Assembly (NCBI GenBank): GCA_024403275.1
Contig: JAKSSD010000014.1
Coordinates: 1-45,916 of the forward strand
Origin: Lachnospiraceae bacterium
Lineage (GTDB): Bacteria; Bacillota; Clostridia; Lachnospirales; Lachnospiraceae
DNA length: 45,916 nucleotides
Reading direction: 5' to 3'
In this document: positions 7,007-16,333 of the stretch, piece by piece
Layout of the letters: each line of letters starts with the position of its first letter
Position numbering within the stretch: position 1 is the stretch's first letter
Program-made: the position numbers and the translations under genes
Notes under the pieces: model-generated
What the model saw: only the letters and a program-made list of their open reading frames with translations
Databases searched by the model: none
Told to the model about the DNA's origin: nothing

Positions 7007-9818
7007 TTTTTAATAACCCCACTGAAACGATTAACGCGATAAGAAGTAAACCTGCTCCAAGAATATATTTTTTGTTAAAGCCATTATTCTCATCAATAAG
7101 AATTGAATAACCCTCAACACCATTATCATCTGTCTGATAATTATTCTTTATTACCTTCTTTGAGGACACACCCTTAACTATGGTCTTTCGTTTCTTATCT
7201 TTCTTCTCTTTTGGCAGCTTTTTATCATGAATGGTTATCTCTGAAACCAGTTTTTGCAGGTTTTCCTCATTATCGAAATTCACCATGAACTCTTCTTCAT
7301 TTATTTCATATCCTTCAGGTGCAACTATTTCTTTTACAATATATTTGTTTTTTGTTAAATCAAGATTAAACTTTGAAATTCCTTGATCATCCTTATTGGA
7401 GACTCCTAAGAATTCACCAGATTTTACAATTACATCACCATCCATATTTTTAATATCTTCTCCAGCATAAATTGCAAAATAAGCCCCTTTTAGTCTCTCA
7501 TTTGTATCCTCATCAACCTTGTTTACAAGCACCTCATAACGTTTTCTAACGTTCTCTACATTAATATATTTGCTGCTATCAGATTGACCTTTTATTGAAA
7601 ATTCTTTAATAGAATCATCTTCCATAAAGCCATCTGGAACACTTATTTCTTTAATATAATAGTCACCAATAACGAGCGGTTTCTTATCTGAAGAATAACA
7701 AGCCTCGCCATTTTCATCCGTAATTATGCTCGCGATGAGGGTATCCTTTTCATAAGCTACTACTCTTTTACCCTTCTCATCCTTACTTCCATCAGGTAAA
7801 TAAATATCATTTTTCGCATAAATCCCAAATTCAACTCCATCAAGTGGCACGTATTTATATACAAATACTGCATTTGATCCTTCCTTTTCATCTCCTATCT
7901 TTACCTCTGACAATTTTTCTCCGGTTTTCTTGATATACAACTTCCCTTTAACTGTTTCGTTCTTAAAATCTACGGATATTACATTCTCTTTAATCTTCTC
8001 ATCATAAACACTTTTACTATCCTCATTTATTTCTATCTCAACATTTTTGTTGGCCAACACATAACCCTTTGGAGCTGTTTTTTCTTCAATTCTATATTTT
8101 CCTGCCTCAAGATATACTGAGCTATAAGCATGGCCATCAGGTCCCGTTTTTATATTTTCCTCAACGTATTTACCTCTGGTAAGATCATAAATACTAAAGA
8201 CTGCATTTTGATCACTATTTAAGCAAATTAGCTTTTTAGAAGTCTCATCAACCTTGTTAATTCTAAATTTAATTTTATAGTAATCGTCCGGTATATTCAG
8301 TGTTTTGTCAATCATACTACTAATTCCACTATCAATAGTCACTTCATAATCATCAGCCGCCAAATAATTCTTAGGAACCACACTTTCATGCACAATATAA
8401 GTGCCGTAGGGTAAATCTATCGTTCTTAAATATCCATTTGAGTCTGTATAAAGAATCGTTTCACCCTTACTTCCTATAGGCAAAGGATTAGAATTTTTAT
8501 AATCATATTTACCATTAACAATCCTCATATCAGATTTAAGATAAACACTAAATCCAGCTCCCTTTACCTTTGTATTCCTATCACCCGATTTGTATTTAAC
8601 TATTTCAATTGGAGCCATAATAATGTCATCACTAGCAGACACCTTAATCTCCATAGCCGTTGCCTCTCCTTGTGGAAGCTTTAATTCCGCCTCGATAATC
8701 TGATCATTTAACTGATAACCCTCTGGTTCTTTTGATTCTACTAGGTAATATTTGCCTGCATGAAGGCCATTTATTTGTCCTATACCACTTTCATTTGTAG
8801 TAATTGTCGCAATATAATCATCTTTTTCGTAGAAAATTCGCCCTGTAAGCTCATTTTTAATAGTTTCCTTCGCATATAACTGATATTCGCTCCCCTTTAA
8901 ACTCGCATTTCCCTTAAAACTATCATTTCCTCTTGAATCAGATTTTTGGAAGAAAAGACTGCCAAGTATTTCATCATCATACCTTTCCAAGCTTTGATTA
9001 TCCGATAAAGATACCTTTATAACCGAATTATCTAATTTATATCCTTTCGGAGCGCTTGTTTCCTTAATGTAAACATATTTATCACTCTTTTCAAACTCAG
9101 CTATAGTCTTTCCATATCCATCCGTTTTAGTCATCGTTTTAATAAGTACCGTGCAGTTTTCATCTTCATAAATTGAATATTCTGCTCCTGGAAGGCAATC
9201 TTCATTTATATCCTTCTTGGTAATCTCAATCTGTATTTTCCCTGGTTTTCTCGAATATGACGCCAGATATCCAATATCCTGATAAGAATTAAATGTGGCG
9301 ATTTTTACAGTCCCCTTGAAGTCCGTTTCCCAGGCTGCTCTTACAAAATCTCCTAATCCACAGGCTTCAAACTGTTCATCTGTTAAACCTGTGATGTCAT
9401 TAATGGTATTGTTCATCTGGGCGTTACTCATATAGGCATATCCTGCAGCAATATGCGTATATATATACCGCTCCTTCTCCGACGCTCCAGGGAAATAAAT
9501 CGGCGTCAAATCATTCGGTCCGCCATATCCACAAGCTAAAACCTTAACGAGAAGTGGATATCCATCGCTTCCTTCTGAACTTATTTCCTTAGCCTCATAT
9601 GTACCATTGGAAGTTGGTCCAAGTTTAGGCTGTAAACAATAAGCGAGTTTACCATCCATATAGAAATAATGCGTCATATAAGTGAATCCATTTGGATATT
9701 TTAAACCCTCTCCGACAGTTACATTTACGCTCTCTGCCCTTGCCGTAATGGACGAAAGCAACACAAAAAGACCAATAAGTATGGTCAGACTTTTTCTTAA
9801 AGCCTTAAAAATCTTCAT
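6981..9818 (-). CDS. SpaA/Cna-B-type surface protein (pilin-like adhesin)
   Basis: A 945-residue secreted wall or pilus protein. Residues 1-28 form a signal peptide ending ARA. An N-terminal thioester-domain-like segment follows: C61 in YCLQP, and a later YTHIAAGYAY in which H122 sits where thioester domains usually have glutamine. Six Cna-B/SpaA-like domains then run at about 190-275, 285-390, 400-500, 512-605, 625-745 and 755-855. Most contain a YxI-type strand, KE or EE, and an AP-x-GY-like closing turn. The C-terminus has one hydrophobic segment and a Lys-rich tail, but no LPxTG. Start: ATG after AGGAGG, with a strong promoter about 100 bp upstream. The class B sortase gene overlaps its 3' end. 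Confidence 0.85.
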   Translation of the reverse strand: MKIFKALRKSLTILIGLFVLLSSITARAESVNVTVGEGLKYPNGFTYMTHYFYMDGKLAYCLQPKLGPTSNGTYEAKEISSEGSDGYPLLVKVLACGYGGPNDLTPIYFPGASEKERYIYTHIAAGYAYMSNAQMNNTINDITGLTDEQFEACGLGDFVRAAWETDFKGTVKIATFNSYQDIGYLASYSRKPGKIQIEITKKDINEDCLPGAEYSIYEDENCTVLIKTMTKTDGYGKTIAEFEKSDKYVYIKETSAPKGYKLDNSVIKVSLSDNQSLERYDDEILGSLFFQKSDSRGNDSFKGNASLKGSEYQLYAKETIKNELTGRIFYEKDDYIATITTNESGIGQINGLHAGKYYLVESKEPEGYQLNDQIIEAELKLPQGEATAMEIKVSASDDIIMAPIEIVKYKSGDRNTKVKGAGFSVYLKSDMRIVNGKYDYKNSNPLPIGSKGETILYTDSNGYLRTIDLPYGTYIVHESVVPKNYLAADDYEVTIDSGISSMIDKTLNIPDDYYKIKFRINKVDETSKKLICLNSDQNAVFSIYDLTRGKYVEENIKTGPDGHAYSSVYLEAGKYRIEEKTAPKGYVLANKNVEIEINEDSKSVYDEKIKENVISVDFKNETVKGKLYIKKTGEKLSEVKIGDEKEGSNAVFVYKYVPLDGVEFGIYAKNDIYLPDGSKDEKGKRVVAYEKDTLIASIITDENGEACYSSDKKPLVIGDYYIKEISVPDGFMEDDSIKEFSIKGQSDSSKYINVENVRKRYEVLVNKVDEDTNERLKGAYFAIYAGEDIKNMDGDVIVKSGEFLGVSNKDDQGISKFNLDLTKNKYIVKEIVAPEGYEINEEEFMVNFDNEENLQKLVSEITIHDKKLPKEKKDKKRKTIVKGVSSKKVIKNNYQTDDNGVEGYSILIDENNGFNKKYILGAGLLLIALIVSVGLLKNGKKDKKK

Positions 9819-9922
9819 AAATACCTCCTGAAATTTATACTCTAAGAAAAATATGTCAATTATTTCAGACCTTATAGTCTATTTTTATGGGAATCATCTT
9901 AAGATTTTAGGATGTGAGATTT

Positions 9923-9951
9923 AATATACTTATCTTTATCCTCAATGTCAA
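9923..9951 (-). promoter_or_regulatory. Near-consensus promoter of the SpaA-like/sortase operon
   Basis: Minus-strand TTGACA (9946-9951), 17-bp spacer and TATATT (9923-9928). The predicted leader is about 100 nt, long enough for regulation, but I recognise no riboswitch in it. Confidence 0.8.
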
Positions 9952-9970
9952 CTGACATTTTGTACAAATA

Positions 9971-10025
9971 AAAAAAGTGCCCAAGATGAAAACTTTCCTC
10001 AAAAGCCCATGCTTACGCACTTTTT
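9971..10025 (-). terminator. Long-loop terminator after the 5-formyl-THF cyclo-ligase gene
   Basis: A 9-bp stem (AAAAAGTGC at 9972-9980, GCACTTTTT at 10017-10025) encloses a 36-base loop and is followed on the minus strand by a T run. It is the first hairpin after the stop codon at 10047. Confidence 0.6.
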
Positions 10026-10046
10026 ACTTATCAATACCGTTTTTTA

Positions 10047-10592
10047 TTATCCTTCAATAATTACCATATCCACATCCATATCATGTGAATCTCTTGGCAA
10101 ACATCTTGTAAGACATTCCATATAACAGATTCCTGCTGTAGTTATATTTTTATCAAGATTCTTACATAAATACTTATCGTAATAACCCTTGCCATATCCC
10201 AAGCGATAGCCTTCTTCATCAAATGCCAAGCCTGGTACAAGCATAAGATATTTCTTATTCTTATAAACAATCTGAGGGCACTCGATTTTAGGCTCCATAA
10301 CATTGAAACTGCCCTTTTCAAGCTCTTCCTCGATATCCACCTTATAGAATTCCATCTCTTCTCCATTTACCCTTGGGAAATAGAAATTCACCCTGTCTGA
10401 AAGTTCATCAAAAACCTTGCTTACATCAACCTCACCCGCAAGTGGTGAATAGGTTAAAACATGCTCATAACCCTCATTTTCAATAACTTCAATAATCTTT
10501 TCGCATATCACTCTGGAAATTCTTTGCTTGTCCCAATCTGATATATTTTTTCTTATATTTTTAAAATTATTTCTTGCTTCCGTTTTGGTCAT
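10047..10592 (-). CDS. 5-formyltetrahydrofolate cyclo-ligase
   Basis: ATP-dependent conversion of 5-formyl-THF to 5,10-methenyl-THF (YgfA/FAU family) in one-carbon metabolism. The diagnostic C-terminal nucleotide-binding segment is present: VPGLAFD, then RLGYGKGYYDKYL. An N-terminal basic helix with TKTEARNNFK is also typical. Length (181 residues) is normal. The open frame can begin two codons earlier at a GTG (10598), but ATG at 10592 has GGGG at suitable spacing and fits homologues. It is the last gene of a likely operon with dtd, the dehydrogenase and the EamA transporter; 11 bp separate it from dtd. Confidence 0.9.
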   Translation of the reverse strand: MTKTEARNNFKNIRKNISDWDKQRISRVICEKIIEVIENEGYEHVLTYSPLAGEVDVSKVFDELSDRVNFYFPRVNGEEMEFYKVDIEEELEKGSFNVMEPKIECPQIVYKNKKYLMLVPGLAFDEEGYRLGYGKGYYDKYLCKNLDKNITTAGICYMECLTRCLPRDSHDMDVDMVIIEG

Positions 10593-10603
10593 ATTCACCC
10601 CAA

Positions 10604-11053
10604 TTAAATTATTTCTTTTGAATCAAGTACAATTGTAAATGGCCCGTCATTTAAAAGTTCGACCTTCATATCTGCCCCGAAAATACCAGTCTCTACCTTC
10701 CAGCCAGTGTTACGGCACTCGCTAACAATATACTCATACATCTGATTAGCCATATCAGGCGCACCAGCGTTGATAAACGATGGTCTGTTGCCCTTTTTGC
10801 AGTCTGCATAAAGTGTAAACTGAGAGATAAGAAGCAGCTCTCCATTCACATCTTCAAGTGACAAATTAGTCTTTCCATTCTCGTCCTCAAAGATTCTCAT
10901 ACCCAACATTTTTCTAACCATTTTATCTGCGATTTCTTTGGTATCATCATTTGAAACGCCAATAAGCACCATAAACCCTTTACCTATCTGGCCGTTAACT
11001 TTTCCTTCTATAGTAACTTTTGCATTTGTTACTCTCTGAATTACAAATTTCAT
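10604..11053 (-). CDS. dtd: D-aminoacyl-tRNA deacylase
   Basis: Removes D-amino acids wrongly attached to tRNA. The 149-residue protein shows both DTD signatures: SQFTLYAD near residue 80 and the C-terminal NDGP segment (the NxGP motif that forms the chiral pocket in trans). It starts [13 protein letters not shown] like most family members, behind a GGAGG site. Complete and of normal length. It acts in the cytoplasm as a dimer, which is known for the family and not visible here. Confidence 0.95.
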   Translation of the reverse strand: MKFVIQRVTNAKVTIEGKVNGQIGKGFMVLIGVSNDDTKEIADKMVRKMLGMRIFEDENGKTNLSLEDVNGELLLISQFTLYADCKKGNRPSFINAGAPDMANQMYEYIVSECRNTGWKVETGIFGADMKVELLNDGPFTIVLDSKEII

Positions 11054-11087
11054 TTATTCCTCCAACACTTCCTACATTAATTACTTA

Positions 11088-12047
11088 TTAGTTAACTACA
11101 TTTGTAGGTTTTCCCTCAATAAATGCCTTCATATTATCATAAGCATAATCTACGCAACGTTGTCTCGCTTCAACGCTACCCCAAGCCAAATGTGGGGTAA
11201 TTATAAGCTTGTTTGAGTCTTTAATCTTCGATAAAGGATTGCTTAACTGAAGTGGTTCTTTCTCTATTACATCAAGGCCTGCAGCCTTAATCTCACCATT
11301 AATCAACGCCTCATACAGGTCACTATTATTAACAACCGGACCTCTTGCAACATTTATAAGAACTGCAGTATTTTTCATCATCTTCAATGCCTTAGCATCA
11401 ATAAAATCCCTTGTAAGATCACTCAAAGGGCAATGAATTGATAAATAATCTGATTCCTTTAATAAAGTCTCTTTATCCACCATTTCATACTCTGTAACTT
11501 TGCTTGTTCCAGTAACTGAATGGAATATAACCCTGCATCCAAAAGCAGTCGCAATCTTTGCAACCATTCTTCCAATATTGCCCATTCCAACTATTCCCCA
11601 GGTTTTACCTGCAAGCTCATAAAAAGGCACATCAAAATTAGAGAATCTGCTCTGAGCACTATATTCACCAGATTTAACATAATTGTCATAATGAGGAAGG
11701 CTCTGACTTAATGCAAGTGCAAGTGTAAATGTATGCTGTGCCACCATTTCTGTACAATAATTTATAACATTACATACAGGAATATCTCTGCTTCTTAAAT
11801 ACTTCAAATCACAGTTATCAAAACCTGTAGCAAATTCACATACAAGCTTAAGATTCTTAGCCTCTGCAAGGCTTTTCTCATTCATAGGCGATTTATTGGC
11901 CACAACAATATCTGCGTCCTTAGTACGCTCTATAACCTCTTCTATCGTAGTTGTATTAGGATATGCAACCACCTCACCAAGATTATTAAAAACATCTATC
12001 GAAGTATCTGGTCCAACACTATTTCTTTCAAGTACAACAATCTTCAT
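11088..12047 (-). CDS. D-isomer-specific 2-hydroxyacid dehydrogenase
   Basis: A 319-residue NAD-dependent 2-hydroxyacid dehydrogenase. The Rossmann motif GMGNIG is at 154-159. The catalytic set is complete: R235 in VARGP, E264 in IEKEP and H286 in TPHLAWGS. Candidate substrates in this family include hydroxypyruvate/glycerate, D-lactate/pyruvate and branched 2-oxo acids; sequence alone does not decide. It lies between the EamA transporter and dtd with short gaps (26 and 34 bp), so co-transcription is likely. The ribosome binding site (AAAGG) is weaker than in neighbouring genes. Confidence 0.85.
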   Translation of the reverse strand: MKIVVLERNSVGPDTSIDVFNNLGEVVAYPNTTTIEEVIERTKDADIVVANKSPMNEKSLAEAKNLKLVCEFATGFDNCDLKYLRSRDIPVCNVINYCTEMVAQHTFTLALALSQSLPHYDNYVKSGEYSAQSRFSNFDVPFYELAGKTWGIVGMGNIGRMVAKIATAFGCRVIFHSVTGTSKVTEYEMVDKETLLKESDYLSIHCPLSDLTRDFIDAKALKMMKNTAVLINVARGPVVNNSDLYEALINGEIKAAGLDVIEKEPLQLSNPLSKIKDSNKLIITPHLAWGSVEARQRCVDYAYDNMKAFIEGKPTNVVN

Positions 12048-12073
12048 TTATCTAACCTTTCATATACTCCAAA

Positions 12074-12916
12074 CTACAATACTGCAATCACTATACCCGC
12101 AATAATAATTGAGGCGCATATTAGTTTGTATCCTATATTCTTTTCCTTAAATATCAATCGTCCTGCTACAATAGTTACAATACAGCTACTCTGCTTAATA
12201 AGAGTCATAACCGATACTACTGAGGCTGGATTCTGATTAGCCACAAACAAAGCCTTATCAGCTATTACAAACATTATTGCAAGTATCCATATCCAGTAGT
12301 TTTTCAAAGCACTGAAAATCCTTACTCTCTCCTTGGATACTATAATATAAATCTCATAATACATTACCAGGAATAGCATATACCAAAACTGCAGCTGAGT
12401 GCTTGTAACAGTCTTAGTTAATATCTTATCCATAATGCCTGACATCGCATTAAATAAGCATGATAAAAGAGCAAAGATAACTATGCTTGTAGGCACCTTT
12501 TCATCCTTGGCTCCCTTTCTCCACTTAATCATAATAAGTCCGGTACATACTAAGACAAAGCCTATTATCTGTGGAAGCACCATTTTCTCATGAAGTATTA
12601 ATAAACTCATAAGAGTCGCAAATACTACTCTTGATAAATCAAGTATTCCATATAAGCTTATTGGCATTGATTTGATAGCCTTAAAAGACAGAATCCACGC
12701 CGCGAAAATAAGCAATGACTTAAATGCTATAAGAAACATTTCCTTCACTGGAACCCCACCTGCCATCGGCGCTGTAGGAATTACAAATATAAAGGACAAT
12801 GCTGTATAGACAATAAGTACTTCAATAACTGTATTCTTTTGTAATGATTTCTTTTTAACTATTTCTCTTGCACCCTTTAACAAGCCGTACAAAAGAACCA
12901 ACCAAACCCAGATCAC
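12074..12916 (-). CDS. EamA/DMT-family transporter
   Basis: A 280-residue membrane protein with about ten hydrophobic helices arranged as two similar halves, the pattern of drug/metabolite transporters. Examples are helices around MIWVWLVLLYGLL, LLIFAAWILSF, and the C-terminal IICASIIIAGIVIAVL-like end. The substrate is unknown. The start is a GTG at 12916, with GAGGG four bases before it; no ATG further in would keep the first helix. It is the first gene of the predicted operon leading to dehydrogenase, dtd and 5-formyl-THF cyclo-ligase. Confidence 0.8.
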   Translation of the reverse strand: MIWVWLVLLYGLLKGAREIVKKKSLQKNTVIEVLIVYTALSFIFVIPTAPMAGGVPVKEMFLIAFKSLLIFAAWILSFKAIKSMPISLYGILDLSRVVFATLMSLLILHEKMVLPQIIGFVLVCTGLIMIKWRKGAKDEKVPTSIVIFALLSCLFNAMSGIMDKILTKTVTSTQLQFWYMLFLVMYYEIYIIVSKERVRIFSALKNYWIWILAIMFVIADKALFVANQNPASVVSVMTLIKQSSCIVTIVAGRLIFKEKNIGYKLICASIIIAGIVIAVL

Positions 12917-12948
12917 TTTTCCCTCGTCGCAATATAAGCATAAATATA

Positions 12949-12975
12949 GGGCGTAAATATTATCAATTCACGCCC
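12949..12975 (-). terminator. Possible terminator after the dynamin-like gene
   Basis: GGGCGT (12949-12954) pairs with ACGCCC (12970-12975) across a 15-base loop, and the following minus-strand sequence is T-rich but lacks a clean T run. It lies just past the stop codon at 12990. Confidence 0.4.
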
Positions 12976-12989
12976 CCATTTACTTTTAA

Positions 12990-15563
12990 TTATTCTTCGT
13001 CGTTTTCAGCAACTGACTCGCTATCGCTGATTTCTACAGGATTATCTTCCTTATCCTCACCCCAGATCTTCATGTTGAGCTCTTTATCCTTCTTCTCAAC
13101 AAGATCAAGAACTGCTTTAGCCTTAGCCTGTTCTTCACTTGCTTTCTTCTCATCTTTGATGAGTAATTCAAGATTTGAAGAAATCATATCAATGTTATTC
13201 TTGAATTCCTGAACAAGTTCTGCTGTCTTATCAATAGCAACCTTAGTAATTTCTTCAATATATGAATCAAACTGAACCTTAGTTGTATTTGCAAACATTG
13301 TCTCAACGTCATTCTTGTATGACTTCTTATCATTTGTTGAGAAAATGAAGATCGCTTTCTGCTTGTTAATATATTCATCCATCTTAAGTGCCTTAAGGCT
13401 TGATGGAGGAACCTGTGTATCAGCAACATTTGTGATTCTCTTGATAATCTCTTCATCAATGCCCTTGTAACCAGAAATCTTCTTAACAATGATTCCCTTA
13501 AGTTCATCGATCTGCTGCTGTAAGATACGTCCACGATTGTTCTTGTAGTTATCATCAATTTCCTGTAAGTATCTGTTGAGTTCATTTCTGATAATGTTAT
13601 TCTTCTCTTCAAATACTTCTGGGCGTAATGCAATCCATTTCATCTTATCAGCAATTTTACCTGCCTGAATCTGACGGTTGCCCATTACTGTATATAACTG
13701 ATTGATATCATCAATCTGGAATACCATATTTTCTGTTGTCATATTCTGAAGGTAATCAGCATAAGCATTATCAATGTCCTGAACCATATTTGTCTTCATT
13801 ACAGTGATGTTACGCTCGATTTCTTCTTTAGATAATCTAGCCTGATTCTCAATAACTTCATAGTCTTCACGGATGAAATCTACTACGCTCTTGATGCCAT
13901 CATATAAGCCTTTAGCCTTAACAGCCAATGCATATTTTCTACCGTACTGGATGATTTCCTTCTCGATAGCATACATACCAGAGTTAACGTAGATTCTCTG
14001 AAGAATTGGGTAAAGACTTGAATCTTCAGGATTGTTACACTTCTTAAGTTCTTCATTACATTCCTTAATAAGTGCCTTTGTCTCATTATCTGATCTTGCA
14101 AGCTTATCAAGCTTGAAGTACATACCTGTATCAACATCTGCCTTAGCCTCTTCACCTCTGAATGGATCTTCAACAGGCTCGTTGTTAATCTCGTTCTTAT
14201 GGTTAGCAAGCCATCTTCTTTCATCCTCTGTATCGATGTTATTACCGATAGCTTTTGAAATATATGCAGCCTTAGATGATACGAAGAAAAGTCTTTCCTT
14301 TGATAAATCAATCTGCTGAGCTTCTTCGTTATAAATCTTATCTGTTTCCTTAAGAGTTACTTCAACTTTCTTCTTCTTTAAAAGAAGTAAGTCTGCAAGT
14401 GACTTTGTATCTGCCTGGTTAATAACATGAAGTGAACGTGTTAAATCGATTGTAGTTGACTCATTCTCCTTGTTGCTTGAATTAATCAAGTTGTAAAGAA
14501 TTGAGTTACCTGTACCTTCCATCTTAGTTGGCTCATAAAGAACAATAAGAATAGAATTAGTCTGCTGAGCAAGAGCTTTCTGTAAAACAAGAAGATGCTC
14601 ATTAGAATTAGAATCTGTACCAGGTGTATCATAGAATGTGAAGTTAATATTCTCGTCTAATGGAATAGGATAATCAACTTCAATAATTCCATCGATATAT
14701 TCGTCATTTTCATCATTAATTGCATTTGGAATGTCATTTAATTTCTTGAGAATCTGATATAACTGCTCATGCTGCTGAAGTCTGAACATGATAGCTGAGT
14801 TAACCTCTGAATTAATCTTCTCACGAATAATCTCACATTCACCGTCTGCCTGGAATGCAAATTTCTTCTTTTCTTCATCCCAAGTAATATGAGCATTGAT
14901 TGCATTATCGTTGTTCTCTTCGCCACCTTTTTTGATAACGAATGAAACAGCAGGCTTCTTAGAATTCTTAATTCTGAACATCTTAGCTGTTTCTGAATTA
15001 ATACTCTCTGGAAGAATTCTCTTACCAATCAAAGCATTGATAAATGTAGACTTACCTGATGAGTATGTACCAACAAGACAAAGATTAACATCTGAATTAT
15101 TAAGCTTTTCCTTCTTGCCTTCAAACTCACTTCTTCTTTCAAGGAATGATTTCTTAATATCAGAATTCTGTAATTCCTTGTCAAATGTATCAAGTGTATC
15201 ATCACAGAATTCAGCGATTGCTGTATAGATATCAGTAACTGATGGAAGTTCGATAAACTGAGTTACCTTGAATCTATCTTCCTTAACTGATTTATTATAT
15301 TCTCTTACCTTCTTGATAAAGTCGTCGTAGTCAACCTTTGTTCCCTTAAATACAAGATTAACATTATCTCTTAAGAACTGTTCCCAAATATCATCAAAGA
15401 ACTTATTACCATGATTCTGAAGTAAGAATTCTCCATTGTCTGGACCATACTGATTGAGCCAAGGACACATAGCATATGGAATTTCTACGAACTCTCCTTT
15501 AGCCTTAGCAAGGAAACGAATTTCCTTTTTCACAGGATGATACATTATCATTAATTCTTTCAT
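12990..15563 (-). CDS. Dynamin-like GTPase
   Basis: An 857-residue large GTPase. The G1 loop GTYSSGKST is at 165-173, G3 is DTPG (about residue 305) and G4 is NQAD (about 385). A preceding region of about 150 residues is unassigned, and long helical, coiled-coil-like segments follow the GTPase domain, ending in an acidic tail. Bacterial dynamin-like proteins remodel or stabilise membranes, and some protect against phage; nothing here shows which applies. No clear transmembrane hairpin is visible. A longer frame opens at 15611, but ATG 15563 is preceded by GGGGAGG and is preferred. It has its own promoter at 15622-15650. Confidence 0.8.
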   Translation of the reverse strand: MKELMIMYHPVKKEIRFLAKAKGEFVEIPYAMCPWLNQYGPDNGEFLLQNHGNKFFDDIWEQFLRDNVNLVFKGTKVDYDDFIKKVREYNKSVKEDRFKVTQFIELPSVTDIYTAIAEFCDDTLDTFDKELQNSDIKKSFLERRSEFEGKKEKLNNSDVNLCLVGTYSSGKSTFINALIGKRILPESINSETAKMFRIKNSKKPAVSFVIKKGGEENNDNAINAHITWDEEKKKFAFQADGECEIIREKINSEVNSAIMFRLQQHEQLYQILKKLNDIPNAINDENDEYIDGIIEVDYPIPLDENINFTFYDTPGTDSNSNEHLLVLQKALAQQTNSILIVLYEPTKMEGTGNSILYNLINSSNKENESTTIDLTRSLHVINQADTKSLADLLLLKKKKVEVTLKETDKIYNEEAQQIDLSKERLFFVSSKAAYISKAIGNNIDTEDERRWLANHKNEINNEPVEDPFRGEEAKADVDTGMYFKLDKLARSDNETKALIKECNEELKKCNNPEDSSLYPILQRIYVNSGMYAIEKEIIQYGRKYALAVKAKGLYDGIKSVVDFIREDYEVIENQARLSKEEIERNITVMKTNMVQDIDNAYADYLQNMTTENMVFQIDDINQLYTVMGNRQIQAGKIADKMKWIALRPEVFEEKNNIIRNELNRYLQEIDDNYKNNRGRILQQQIDELKGIIVKKISGYKGIDEEIIKRITNVADTQVPPSSLKALKMDEYINKQKAIFIFSTNDKKSYKNDVETMFANTTKVQFDSYIEEITKVAIDKTAELVQEFKNNIDMISSNLELLIKDEKKASEEQAKAKAVLDLVEKKDKELNMKIWGEDKEDNPVEISDSESVAENDEE

Positions 15564-15589
15564 GAATTGCCTCCCCGAACTAATTTTGA

Positions 15590-15608
15590 TGTTAATTTCC
15601 CCAATTAA
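15590..15608 (-). other. Hairpin in leader of the dynamin-like gene
   Basis: GTTAATT and AATTAAC flank a C-rich loop, between the predicted promoter and the ribosome binding site of the dynamin-like gene. It may stabilise the leader or be an operator. Confidence 0.4.
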
Positions 15609-15621
15609 CATATTCTAATAC

Positions 15622-15650
15622 ATTATATACTTTAGACTGATAAAAATCAA
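15622..15650 (-). promoter_or_regulatory. Promoter of the dynamin-like gene
   Basis: Minus-strand TTGATT (15645-15650), 17-bp spacer and TATAAT (15622-15627). The -35 box overlaps the ung stop codon. Confidence 0.7.
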
Positions 15651-16324
15651 ATTATATTCTCAATTTGCCAGTCAATTTCAGCAAGATTATTTGCTCTCAA
15701 AAATTCATTTGCCTGGCTGAAGTGTTTACAACCAAAAAATCCGCGATAAGCAGATAACGGCGATGGATGCGGTGCCGTTAAATACAGGTGATTTGGATTA
15801 TTCAGAAGTTCCTTTTTCTTAATAGCTGAACTGCCCCAAAGCATAAATACTATAGGCCTGTTCTGTTCATTAAGAATCTTAATAGTAGCATCCGTAAACT
15901 GTTCCCATCCAATCCCCTTATGAGACTGAGGTGAATGAGCTCTTACCGTAAGTACAGTGTTAAGTAAAAACACTCCCTGTCTTGCCCATTTTTCCAGATA
16001 TCCGTTATTAGGAATGTAGCAGCCCAGATCATCAGAAATCTCTTTGTAAATATTCACTAACGATGGAGGCGTATCTACACCTGCTTTTACAGAGAAACAC
16101 AAGCCATGCGCCTGATTAAAATCATGATATGGATCCTGCCCAATTATTACCACTTTAACTTCATCCAAAGGAGTAAAATGATAGGCATTAAATATGTCCT
16201 GCTTGGGTGGAAAAATCTGATGTTCTTTATATTCTTCTATAAGTTTTTTATAAAGATTAATATAGTAATCCTTGTTAAATTCAGGCTTTAACGCCGCTTC
16301 CCATTCTCCTGTAATAGGTGGCAT
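15647..16324 (-). CDS. ung: Uracil-DNA glycosylase (family 1)
   Basis: Excises uracil from DNA to start base-excision repair. The water-activating motif GQDPYH is at 62-67 (catalytic D64), and the minor-groove loop HPSPLSAYRGF starts at H186. Length, 225 residues, is normal. Start: ATG after GGAGG. It lies 9 bp after hisF, so it appears to be the last gene of a hisH-hisF-ung transcript, a functionally unrelated grouping that is probably a matter of convenience. Confidence 0.97.
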   Translation of the reverse strand: MPPITGEWEAALKPEFNKDYYINLYKKLIEEYKEHQIFPPKQDIFNAYHFTPLDEVKVVIIGQDPYHDFNQAHGLCFSVKAGVDTPPSLVNIYKEISDDLGCYIPNNGYLEKWARQGVFLLNTVLTVRAHSPQSHKGIGWEQFTDATIKILNEQNRPIVFMLWGSSAIKKKELLNNPNHLYLTAPHPSPLSAYRGFFGCKHFSQANEFLRANNLAEIDWQIENII

Positions 16325-16333
16325 GCTTCCTCC

